Source: Monocercomonoides exilis (lineage: Eukaryota > Preaxostyla > Oxymonadida > Polymastigidae). Taken from it: a stretch of 64,000 nucleotides of DNA. This document shows positions 13,843-23,615 of the stretch, in pieces. Made by a program: the position numbers and the translations under genes. The notes under the pieces were generated by a model that was not told the origin of the DNA, ran no database searches, and saw only the letters and a list, made by a program, of their open reading frames with translations. The DNA lies in assembly GCA_001643675.2 (NCBI GenBank), contig LSRY02000033.1:682001-746000 (forward strand), read 5' to 3'. Position 1 is the stretch's first letter; each line of letters starts with the position of its first letter.

Positions 13843-15921
13843 TTATTTCTTTGCTTTGATTCCATATTTTTGATTTCTCCATTGCTTTTTCTTGTTCGGC
13901 ACGCATTCATCTGTAACCCACAAAAAGCATTTCTTCATTGGAGTTGTTTTGAATTGCCATTCTCTTCTACGTCTACAATTTTCTTTGAGAGTTGAGCGTT
14001 GCTCTGTTTTATGATTAATGCACTGCTTCTGATGAAAAGATGACGCTTTCATTGAAAATAAGCTTAGTGGGGTAAGAACAACATCATATTGATTTGAAAG
14101 AGAAAAGTCAGAAGCAGAATCTTCATTGCATTTCTCTTCTTCGAGCATTGGAGCTTCGGATGAAGATGAACTTGTTGAAGTCTTTGACAAATGTTCGTAA
14201 TCTTCAATGGAAGAAATGACATGACATGGCTCAGGGGAGGAACAGGAAGGCTGTTGAAAGTCAAGAAGCGGATCAAAAGCTGGTGATGAAGAATGAATTG
14301 AAGTAACATATTGAAAAGTATTTAGCTTTGAAAGTGATGAAAAAGATGACGATTTGAAAAGCTGTGAAGATTTTGAAGAATTAATTGAATGTGATTTTGT
14401 TTGTGAAGAGGCAATAAGTTCAGAAACAGAAGGATTCTCTTTTGAAAGATAACCCATAGTTTTTCTTCTGTTTATCGTTGATGATCCTGATAAGAAAAGA
14501 TAGAGATTAGAGGCAGTTTGTCTGAAGCTATCAAGACTGCTTTCATTATGCAACCCATTTGCTTCATCGATTTTTCTGTTTATCAGATTTATTTGAAAGC
14601 GTTCGAGGGATGTCAAATTTGCATTTTTAACTTTTCTTTCGTTTTTTTCCTCTTTTCTTTTGATTCTTTTCTCCAACTTCATTCTTTCTTCAGCAACTTC
14701 TTGATTATCACCATTCTCCTTTGCTGCTTTCAGCCTCTCTTTCAACTCCTCAACTGTCTCTCTGTCAGATCTTCCCCTCTTCAGCTCGTTTTGCTCTCTT
14801 TCTTCTTTCGCCCTTGCCTTCTGCTCTGCCCTGTCCCATAGCGCTTTTTCATCTTCGTCAACAATCCACCCTTTTCTCACCCAAACCCCAAACACCTGCT
14901 TAAACTCCTTTGCTGCAGCTATCTCTCTCTTTGCGACTTGAAGCCGTTTTTTCTTTTCTTTTTCGCTCTCTTGCTCTTCGGCTTTCCCCTGCTGATTTGG
15001 CATGAAGGGTATGCTGGAGACTGCTTCTGTCTCCATTTGCTGCCAAGACTTAAGCATCAGCGCTTTTTGCACATCGACAATTTCAGATCTCTTCTCCGGG
15101 TCCCATTCAGCAGCTGCATCGAACGTCATTGTGTTTTTTGTGCTTGGCGTTGGCTCCCACGTGACTAGTGCATTAACCATGTCTTCATCTGGTAACGATG
15201 AAACGAAATAGTCTGCACCTTTCGTACGATCGACGATTTCTGCAACATTTGTGTTAATAAATTGGCTGTCCTTTTCAGGACTCTTTTCTTTCTGTTGAAC
15301 TAAATTTTCTGAAAGAAACCTTGAAATTTCAAAAAACATTTCGCGGTGCTCTTTTATGGGCTTAAGCAGGTCGAAAAATTCTTTTTCCACTGGATTTTTA
15401 ATATCCTTATCATCAAATGTGCAACTGTGATATTTGCATAATTGCATTCTCGAGCATTTATTGTTCTTCTTCTCAATTTTTGCTTCAGTTGATATGTGGC
15501 TTTCATTTTTTTCAAGAAAAGTCAAACTATTTGAAGAAAAATGCGGGTTGTCCTTTTCATTATACAAAAATGAATGATCAAAAGGGGCGCAACGTGCTGA
15601 AGAAGCAGACGCATCAAAACACAAAGGAAAATTCAGCAGATTATAAGTTGAAGAAGTATTTATTTTTGAAGGGACATGCTTAATACTGTTTGAACTATTC
15701 AATTGTATTTCTTGATCAACGTCTTGAGCTCGCAAATCTTTTGTTTGCTGTAACTGAAAATGAAATGGAGAAGATGCATTCGACATATCAAAAGTAACTT
15801 GCTTTTGCGAAGAAATTTCTGAAATATATGATGAAGAAAGCGGAATTGTCAAAACATTCTCATTGTTCTTAAAATTGTGAAGATGCTGTTCATTTGGTTG
15901 GGTATAATAAGTTGAGTGCAT
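13843..15921 (-). CDS. Uncharacterised coiled-coil protein
   Basis: A single open frame of 692 codons from ATG to TAA. The first ~220 residues are polar and disordered-looking. Around residues 255-345 lies a more ordered part with WEPTPSTKNTMTFDAAAEWD and a KQVFGVWVRKGW segment. This is followed by a highly charged K/E/R-rich coiled coil (about 345-430), then a Ser-rich tail and a basic C terminus with WVTDECVPNKKKQW. The coiled coil plus the following NLTSLERFQINLINRKIDEA faintly resembles the C-terminal segment of Rtf1 (Paf1 complex), but I see no Plus3 domain, so this is only a hint. Its neighbours, RuvBL1, Rac and AlkD, suggest no shared pathway. A short 5' exon upstream of the ATG is possible. 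Confidence 0.7.
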   Translation of the reverse strand: MHSTYYTQPNEQHLHNFKNNENVLTIPLSSSYISEISSQKQVTFDMSNASSPFHFQLQQTKDLRAQDVDQEIQLNSSNSIKHVPSKINTSSTYNLLNFPLCFDASASSARCAPFDHSFLYNEKDNPHFSSNSLTFLEKNESHISTEAKIEKKNNKCSRMQLCKYHSCTFDDKDIKNPVEKEFFDLLKPIKEHREMFFEISRFLSENLVQQKEKSPEKDSQFINTNVAEIVDRTKGADYFVSSLPDEDMVNALVTWEPTPSTKNTMTFDAAAEWDPEKRSEIVDVQKALMLKSWQQMETEAVSSIPFMPNQQGKAEEQESEKEKKKRLQVAKREIAAAKEFKQVFGVWVRKGWIVDEDEKALWDRAEQKARAKEEREQNELKRGRSDRETVEELKERLKAAKENGDNQEVAEERMKLEKRIKRKEEKNERKVKNANLTSLERFQINLINRKIDEANGLHNESSLDSFRQTASNLYLFLSGSSTINRRKTMGYLSKENPSVSELIASSQTKSHSINSSKSSQLFKSSSFSSLSKLNTFQYVTSIHSSSPAFDPLLDFQQPSCSSPEPCHVISSIEDYEHLSKTSTSSSSSEAPMLEEEKCNEDSASDFSLSNQYDVVLTPLSLFSMKASSFHQKQCINHKTEQRSTLKENCRRRREWQFKTTPMKKCFLWVTDECVPNKKKQWRNQKYGIKAKK

Positions 15922-16261
15922 TCTATGTGCATTGACTTTATTTTCTCGAAGACTAAAAAATTCAGTTTTAATTTCAGTTGGTATCTAATAATAAAAGTGT
16001 TTTTGAAATGAAAAAGAATTAAAAAATAATTTCAATCTTAACTTATTTCCAAAAAAATTGAATTTCACACTACTTCTACAGACTTGGAGTCTTTTAAATT
16101 ATCCTCATTCATAAAACATTAATTCTCGAATCCAAAAAAATAAATATGGCATTAAATACCCTTTTTGGAGTAAAAAATAAGAATAAAAACATTCTATAAA
16201 TAATAACAACAAACAAATAAATTAAGAAATATTGGAAAGAGTAGGGAATAAACTTAGCATA
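15922..16261. other. Intergenic region
   Basis: 340 bp of AT-rich DNA between two minus-strand genes. No feature was recognised beyond a likely promoter for the coiled-coil gene. Confidence 0.5.
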
Positions 16262-17073
16262 TCAAAGCTTTTGCTTTTTCTTTTTAAGCTTCGATATTTC
16301 GCTTGATGAAAGCTTTTCTGTTGCATATCTAAAGGTTACATTGTGCATTTCATCAATATGTTCTTCAAGAAATGCTTTTAACAAAGCTACATCTCTTTTC
16401 CCAACCTCTCTTAACATCCAGCCGACTGCTTTGTGAATTAGGTCTTGCTTATCTCCAAGAAGAGTAAGTGCAACGTTAATTGCTGGTTCAAAATCGCCCT
16501 TCTTTATTTTACAAAATGTAGCCAACATGGCTATTCGTCTATCCCACATTGACTGAGATTTTGACAGTTCGTCAAGTAATGGATCATCTTTTTTAATACG
16601 ATGTTCGAGAACAATATGTGCGGAACAATCAACCAAATCCCAATTATTGACATATTCTTTATTTTTCAAGTAAAGCTCTCCAATTTCTTCTTTTTCTTCT
16701 TTGCTTCCCTTTTTGTACTTCTCGCACATCATCAAAAGTGAAAAGACTCGTATTTCATGATTAGGGTTTTTAACAAGTAAATCCAGATCATCCAGCGTCA
16801 AATCTTTAAAATCCTTCATAAAACTTCTGATTTTTGGCATGCGAATACCGAGAAATACATCTCCTTCTCCATATTGTCCTGGCGCAACACGGAAATATTT
16901 TTTCAATTGTTTTGCTTCTTCCGGAGAAGCAGCCTCCATAAATACTTGCTTCACCTGTTCCACTGTTTCAAACAATAAAATTGACAATAAATATCATTTT
17001 ATTATGCTGTATAACTTTTCATTATACCTCTATCAGCAACAGTTGATTGATCCATTATTTTTATGGGTGCCAT
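16262..17073 (-). CDS. AlkD-like DNA alkylation repair protein
   Basis: Two exons, 17073-17028 and 16962-16262, joined by removal of a 65-nt GT-AG intron, encode about 248 residues (MAPIKIMDQSTVADRVEQV...). A second in-frame ATG lies six codons later. The protein is a tandem alpha-helical HEAT-like repeat of the AlkD/AlkC superfamily (DNA alkylation repair family), which excises cationic 3-methyladenine and 7-methylguanine without base flipping. The catalytic-surface residues known from Bacillus AlkD have counterparts: Trp and Asp in NNWDLVD (about residues 123 and 127) and Arg in MWDRRIAMLATF (about 157-158). The lysine-rich C terminus (KLKKKKQKL) could serve as a nuclear signal. The family is mostly prokaryotic, so old transfer into eukaryotes is plausible; the intron shows it is resident here. 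Stop is TGA. Confidence 0.88.
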
Positions 17074-17847
17074 GTTTCGGGAGGAAAAAGTGGATTTATT
17101 AAATGTACAGCTTTAAAAATAATCTTCAGTATTTGGTAAGAGCAGAAGATAGGGGTACCTAAAAATCTTTAAGCTTATCATTCATCCGACATAATTATTA
17201 AGCCACATGCTATTTATATGATAAATAAAAACAATTTTTTAGGTTTGGAGAAAAATTAGTGTGTATCAATGAATAAATCTTGAAAAAAAGAAACCCAAAA
17301 TATTAACTGGAAAAATAATATTGAAACGTCACGGCTATCCACAACTCCAAAATCTTCTTTATATATTGCACCATTGAAAAGCATGATAGTACGTCCTGCT
17401 TCAAGGTATTTGACGGTAATAATTTAATTTTTCCTTTTCATATCAAATTTATTAAATGGAACAAAATAATTAAAACCTTTAAAATGAATTTGAATATGAA
17501 ATTGTTTGTTTCATTTTTCCTTCATAATTTTCTTATTTGATATGTAACTTATATGAAACACATGAATTAATGTGAATATCATTTTTATTACAAAATATTG
17601 CAAAACAATGAAAAAACTTTGGTACCCCTATTTTCTGCATTTACCCAGTATTTTGCATTTCGTTATAAAAAGGAGAAAAAAATGAAGGTTACAGCTAGAG
17701 AAAGGTTGTTTTTGATAGAAAATGAGTTGTAATGGAAATATTCAAAATATAATATGAATAATTAGGGACAAAATCAATCTTTGCAAAGTGGTTTTGGCTT
17801 CTATTGTATGCATGTGATCTATTGAAATATGTTTATGAGGAAATTAT
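17074..17847. other. Intergenic region
   Basis: 774 bp of AT-rich sequence without a supported gene. TTTGGTACC-like words occur near 17150 and 17620 but form no clear repeat. Confidence 0.5.
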
Positions 17848-18342
17848 TTAGAATCCCCACATCCCGCCACCAGCTCCGCCGGTTGCACCGTATCCACCAG
17901 CATTGATGTTGTTCATTCCTGCAGCACCTCCGTATGCGTTTGTTGCACCTCCGAAGTTTCCTGCACCGAACATGTTGTTGTTCATGGCAGCAGCGTTAAG
18001 GTTAGCTGCACCATATCCATTGGTTCCTGAAGCGCAAACATCGTTGATGTTGTTGTACATAACTTGGTTGGCATTGCGGACGGCGTAGTTGTTGTTTCCA
18101 TAAGCTCCCATTGCGTTAACATCAGCAAGGCATGCATTGGTGTTGTAGGCGTTAGCTTGTTGGCCATATCCCATCATATCTCCACCAGCTCCGTATGCGT
18201 TAGCCATGTTTGTGTTTTCATAGCCTGCACCCATCATTCCTCCTCCTCCTCCCATGTATCCCATTGGCATTCCCCATCCCATGCACGGCATTCCACAGAA
18301 CTGAGCAGAGCTCAAAGACAAAAGTGCAAGAACAATGTACAT
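17848..18342 (-). CDS. Small secreted Gly/Asn/Ala/Met-rich protein
   Basis: A single-exon frame of 164 codons. It starts with a short hydrophobic signal peptide, MYIVLALLSLSSAQ, with likely cleavage after the AQ. The mature part has cysteines near the N terminus (FCGMPCMGWGMPMGYMGGG), a Gly/Met-rich stretch, then irregular repeats of NAYGAGG, NAMGAYGNNNYAV and NAYGGAAG ending GGAGGGMWGF. Two further cysteines lie in the middle (NACLADV, NDVCASG). Composition resembles extracellular structural, adhesive or matrix proteins, but no family is recognised. Codon use is more GC-rich and regular than the flanking DNA, as expected for a highly expressed gene. It is divergent from the next gene across 124 bp. 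Confidence 0.75.
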   Translation of the reverse strand: MYIVLALLSLSSAQFCGMPCMGWGMPMGYMGGGGGMMGAGYENTNMANAYGAGGDMMGYGQQANAYNTNACLADVNAMGAYGNNNYAVRNANQVMYNNINDVCASGTNGYGAANLNAAAMNNNMFGAGNFGGATNAYGGAAGMNNINAGGYGATGGAGGGMWGF

Positions 18343-18466
18343 CTTAATTACTTATAGTAAATTATGTCGATGCTGTTTTAAATTTTTTACGATTTATATC
18401 ATTTTTCAAAACTGTAAATTTACAACATCTCGTCACTTTTTCAATTCGAATATTCTTAAGAATAAA
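18343..18466. promoter_or_regulatory. Short divergent intergenic region (likely shared promoter)
   Basis: Only 124 bp of AT-rich sequence separates the start codons of the secreted-protein gene (minus) and the proline-rich gene (plus). Both promoters must lie here or extend into the genes. No known element is recognised. Confidence 0.4.
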
Positions 18467-20066
18467 ATGTGGGTATTCAAACTTCTTACCATAACAAAAT
18501 TAATGTCATCAAAAAAGACTTACATCATACTTTCCAAGGGAGTTGAAAAGAAAGTACTTGTAAATGGAGCATCTACAAAGAAGTTATTTTCGGATGCGAA
18601 AGAAAATTATTTGAAAAATGCGGACACAGGCGACGAACATTTTTATTATGAAGGGCGCTTCTGGCCTGAAGATCCAAACTCAGTCAATCGATATGTTCTT
18701 GGTTTGCGATTTTCCATTTTTTATTTATGAATTAATACGACTTTATTTGTTTCATAAATGAAGTGAGTCTTGTCAAAAATCCTGCTCTGTTTCAAGAACA
18801 TCTGGAAGCTGCAATTAAAGTTTGTATCGAAACCGTTTCAATTTGTTTACATTTAAATTACATATTAATATTTAGAAAGGAAAAGAATTGGAAGCAGCTG
18901 CTTCCAGCTTGGCACAAGAAACATCTGATCCTGCCCCGCCAATGCCCTCAGACGTCATTGAGCCTCCTGAACCATCACCTTTAGCATCTTCTTCTTCCTT
19001 TTCCTCTGAAAGCGAAATTCCTCAAACAGAAGAACAAACAAATTCAAGCAATCAGATTATGCAAGAAGACCAAAGTAAGGATTTGGAGGTTTCAAAAGAT
19101 AAGGAGCCAGAAAGCAAACAAGAACCTTCAAATGCAGACAACCAATCAGTTTTTCCAAGTGATGATTTGCAAGCGAATGAACCACCAGCACCATATCCAG
19201 AATCATCTATTGAACCATCAGCTTCACCTGCACAATCACCAAAACCAGAGTTGTCTCAACCACCTGAAATGTCAGCAGAACCTTTGATGGAACCTCCGCC
19301 TACCGTTGATACAGCACTTAGCGATCCACCTGCACCACTTCCACAAGAAGAGCAAGCTCCCCCAAGCGATCTCCCGGAGCCTCCTTTGCCTGATGTGCTT
19401 GAAGCTCCTCCAGTTACACCGTCACTTCAAACGCCAGCTCTTCCCGCTCCTCCAACAGAACCACCACCTCCATCAGATCAAATGATATCCCCGCCTCTGC
19501 CACCAGACCTCGGCGAGCCTGGGCTTCCTCCACAGGACGACCTGCCTCAGCCAGCCGAGATGCTTCCACAGTCGCCTCATCGCTCGATTACTCCACCGCC
19601 AGAAGAAATCGGAATCTCTTCAACAGAATGGGATCTGAGCGAAGAGAACGAAGAAGCAATGACTGCGCAGAAGGAGATCCGGTCTTATTACTTGGGCGGG
19701 TATGTCGATTTGAGGCCTCTTGTTGGGCTGACGAAGATGAACACACACGAGAAAGAAAGAAGAAAGCGCAGAAAATCGCTCAAAAAGCCTAAAACAGAAC
19801 AGACAGCTGCAGACGTGTCTGACTCTGAATCGAGTTCTTCTGATTCTCTTTCTGATGAAGCTTTCAAAGCAGTCAAAGAAGTTAGTCCTGCTGCTTTGTC
19901 AATTTTGTCAGGAATGCCTTCCATTTCTCCCTCACAGCGCTCATCAAAGCCTCTTTCTTTATCAACAACGTATTCTCGTGTTCTTCTTGCAAGAGAAAAA
20001 GCATTTTCCAGGCAAATACCTTATTCCAGCGAAACTCTTTTGTCTGTGTTTTGCAGAAAACCTTAG
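18467..20066 (+). CDS. Uncharacterised proline-rich protein
   Basis: Three exons, 18467-18701, 18764-18819 and 18876-20066, encode about 493 residues. A second in-frame ATG at 18503 (MSSKKTYIILSKGVEKKV) may be the true start. The N-terminal ~100 residues look folded and contain FYYEGRFWPEDPNSVNRYVL and NPALFQEHLEAAIKKGKEL. The middle ~250 residues are Pro/Ser/Glu/Ala-rich and likely disordered. Near residues 360-390 is a more ordered stretch, EIRSYYLGGYVDLRPLVGL, followed by a basic KERRKRRKSLKKPK segment that could be a nuclear signal. Serine-rich acidic sequence and a basic tail end it. No family is recognised; a scaffold or nuclear regulatory role would be guesswork. Both introns start GTTTG. 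Confidence 0.75.
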
Positions 20067-20296
20067 ATGTTATTCATGCATTTTTTTGTTTCAATTATCC
20101 TCGAATATTTTAATATTATTGTCTTATACGATTTTTATTTGTTTGAAGTATACTCTTGTCTTATGAAATTTGAGTTTGTTATAACAGTTTTCACATCACC
20201 ATCAAGTTTTTTTATTTCATTTGGTTTTTAATTGTGATATGGGCATTAATGATCATTTTTCAATAATTCGCTTTTCTTCGTCTTAGCAGGGACAAA
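20067..20296. other. Intergenic region
   Basis: 230 bp of AT-rich DNA between two same-strand genes; no feature recognised. Confidence 0.5.
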
Positions 20297-23096
20297 ATGT
20301 CAAGGGAAAGCGATGACGATAATCGCAGTAATTCAGAGGAAGAAAATGAAGAAGAAGAAAAGATCATTGAACCGGAGATTCTGGTTGAAAAATTAGATGT
20401 TTGAAAAAGAATTTTAAGCCAATTGCAAATCTTATTCAAACTTCTTTTTATAGATAAATGAGATACCTTTGCTTTTGCAGCGCATTCAAGAAGGTTCGGA
20501 AGATGAAAGAGTTCCATGCGTTCAAAAACTTGGATTACTTGTTTTAAGAAGTGTGATGTTTATGACATTTAAAAAATCTCTTTCAAGCAGTGTGATTTGA
20601 ATAACACAGAGCAAGAGAGCGTTCCCCTTATGCTTAATTATGGAGTTCTTACGATGATTTCTGATTTGATGAAAGATCCAATACCTGAAGATTTATATGT
20701 TTGAAATATTACTTTTCTTTTAAAAGAATAAACAGCTGTATTTAGATAGCATGCTCGGATTTATTAAATATGATACAACTTCGTACTGCGCCATTTTCAC
20801 ACGAAACTTCTGCGATGTTTTACATTGATCCATTGCTAACAATTTCAGAGGTTTGCCTCAAATATTAATTTTTTGAAATTTTTTATTCATTTGCTTAAAT
20901 GCAATATTTGTAGGAATCAGATCCCGATCTGTACATGACTTTTATTCCTGCTTTTGCAACAATTCTTTCATCCGGGCCATCTCAACAATTAGCTTTGCTT
21001 TCTTCAACATTTGCTGATCGTCTTCCAACAATCATATCATCATTTTCACCATCATCAAGTGAAAGATTTGGCTTTGGCTTATTCCAATCTGGTGGCGATG
21101 GACTCCACAAAAAGGAGGAAATCACACCTATTCGTGTTTTAGGTTCACTTCTTGTTGGGATATCATCTTTCCTTTCATCTGCAGTCACTTCCACTTCACT
21201 ATCAGCTTCCACTTCATCATCATCATCATCATCATCATCAACTTCTTCTTCTTCTTCTTCTTCAACATTGACAGCTCCTTCTTCGTCTATGTCAACAACT
21301 ACACAATCACAGTCTCCAATCACGAAAGAATCGATAGATTCCTGCTTGGATCGACTTTTACCTCTGATTCCTATTCTGCCACCTTTTGCGGAGTCTGATG
21401 ACGAGGTTGTTGCTCAGAATGCACTGTGGATCCTGAAGCAGTTAAACAAAAGACAGCGTGAACTGAACAAGCTCAACAAAAAGCAACTCCCAACCGAAGA
21501 TGAAGTGGAGAACGAAATTGCACAGACTGTGCAAGCCGAACGAGAGAGCGTGTCTTTTGTTCCATTCTCGTCCGCAGGATCGCGAAGCAGTGCTGCCTTC
21601 AGCTTGATCCCCTCTCCTCCCAAGACGGGGCTGCGGCGTCAGGGTTCTCTTGCAGGCTTTTCGCTGCTGGCTGGCTCGCGGAGTGGGCACAGCAGCCTGG
21701 CAGAGCTTACGTGGACTGACAGAGGGACAAGCATAGTGGCTGGCGGAGGTGGAGTGAAAAGATCAGGTAGCAGCGTTGCGAGCGGGAGTTTGGTAAGTCA
21801 CAGCTCTGGGAGGAGAGGAAAGGGGGTGTTTGGAACACTGCTGAGTGAGAATGAGCGCACGGGCCCAACTCCTCTTCCACCGCACTTGAAAGACAAAGAA
21901 GCGCCAGTTCCTCCGCCGTCTGTCATTGACGTTCTTCCAAAAATCATTGAGACTAACAAGCCGGACGAAAAAGGCAAATCAGGTTTGCAAAAAGAATAAA
22001 ATGCCATTTTTTTTTTTAAACAATACAATCAACCAATTTCTTTTTGTTTTGTATTTGAAACATAATAAATGCATTTTGATACATTTTTTTTTCCACATTT
22101 AGTTTTCGAGTTAAATGTCCGTCGTGATCTGCTCTTCTGTTTTTCTCAGCCATCTGCAGCCGAAACATTTGGAAATATTGTTCTTCTAAACTCGCCTACA
22201 ACTACAACAGTTGCACTGGACCTGATCGTTTCACAGGGAATTTGGAAATGCGACTTCAGATTTAATAAAACACAAAGAAACAAAAAAGGTTTGCTCAAAA
22301 TTTTGATGAAGTGCGAAGGGGATGAAAACAGAACTGTTTCAAATTTGATGTATTTTAAAGCTTATGATAATTATTCGAATAATCACTTATGTTTCATGTG
22401 CATTTCAATTTATTCACTTTAAAAAATCATTAAGCTGTTGGGGTGATTGACTCAACAGCATACATAGGTTCAGATTTCCTTCCTGGAAGAGGCAGAGAAA
22501 GTTTAGGCTATTATGGATTGAAGTGTGTTCATCCTTGTTTGCAATGAAAATAAACAAAACTGTTTTTTTTCAATTCTTAATCACCTTTTGTGTAATCGAT
22601 TTTAATTCTATAAAAAAACACACATCTCATTAATGATGATGTGTTTCTTTATCTTTATCTTTATCTTTATCTTAATCTTTATCTTTCTTTCTTTCTTTCT
22701 TTTTCTTTTTCTTTTTCTTTTTCTTTTCTTTTTTTAAAACTATAGTGCGCCTGTGAGACAGGGAGGCCAATGGATAATGGGGAATGACGAGTGGGGAGAT
22801 GGCGATGTTGTAAGTGTGGAATTGAATATGTCCACAACTGTGCACACTTGTCACTTCTGGGTAAATGGCAATCAGCAGCCCGTTTATTTTACCCATTTGC
22901 CAAAATCGCTGAAAATTATTGTTTGATTTTAATTGAATTTCTTAGCTTATGACAATTTTTTTTTCTTAAAATGAAATTTCTTATTTAGGCTCTTATAAGT
23001 GGATCAGGTGCTACGTTTGAAGTTATTGCATTGAAGCGCTTGGCTTCTTCAAACTTAAGAATAATGCTATGGGAAACTCCTGTTCAATGGTCATGA
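20297..23096 (+). CDS. ARM-repeat-like and SPRY-like domain protein
   Basis: Nine exons (20297-20398, 20481-20552, 20591-20698, 20746-20850, 20914-21982, 22103-22288, 22435-22522, 22746-22920, 22989-23096) give about 670 residues. An acidic N terminus (DDDNRSNSEEENEEEE) precedes helical armadillo-like sequence (RIQEGSEDERVPCVQKLGLL; SVPLMLNYGVLTMISDLMKD; YIACSDLLNMIQLRTAPF). A Ser/Thr-rich central region follows. The last four exons encode a SPRY-like beta domain: QGIWKCDFRF, VGVIDSTAYIGSDFLPGRG, GQWIMGNDEWGDGDVVSVELNM and HTCHFWVNGNQQPVYFTHLP. SPRY domains usually bind protein partners, and ARM repeats also scaffold protein complexes. Exon joins were chosen by frame and fold continuity; the acceptor at 20588 or 20591 is ambiguous. 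Stop is TGA. Confidence 0.8.
22642..22735 (+). repeat. CT-rich microsatellite inside SPRY-gene intron
   Basis: Tandem CTTTAT units pass into CTTT and CTTTTT units and fill most of intron 7 (22523-22745) up to its acceptor. It acts as, or has expanded from, the polypyrimidine tract before the splice site. Confidence 0.8.
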
Positions 23097-23470
23097 TCTG
23101 AATGAGTGATTAATTTCGTCTTTGTTCAATATTTTATTTTATTCTGATAGAGAAATTTAAACAAAAAAAGTTTAGTTCAAGAAGAATCTTGCTTGAAATT
23201 GTTTATATGAGATTCTTCCAATTGTTGAATTTTTATTTTTTGCTATGATTATTTTGTTTGATGTTTCATTTTTGGGATTATTTGTCAAATGAAAATTGAT
23301 TACAATTCTTTTTGTAAGGTAAAGGATTATGGCTGCTATTTTTTGTGTTTTTATAATTTTTTGTTTTTTGCTATTGAACTTTCTTCAACTTTTTTTCTTA
23401 ATAAAATATTACAAATGAATAATTTCAAAATTATTAAATTTTGTTTCAAAGCCATAATTTCAACTCAACG
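23097..23470. other. AT-rich intergenic region left of the inverted repeat
   Basis: No supported gene. An open frame of 93 codons at 23289-23570 is hydrophobic and AT-driven, and it crosses the repeat boundary, so it is not called as a gene. Confidence 0.5.
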
Positions 23471-23615
23471 TTTTTTGCGTTGTGATGATTCAAATAATGG
23501 TATTGAAGATTTTTCAACATTTAACGAAAATCATTTCAATATTCCCATTGTCTGTGAGAGTCGCATTTAATAGTCTCGCAGCTATCTTTTGTTTCGAAGA
23601 CAGTCTCAAAACTCA

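Noticed and set aside
23589-23615. Surface-protein start at TTG 23589
   Set aside because: The ATG at 23616 directly precedes a good signal peptide; upstream codons would spoil it.
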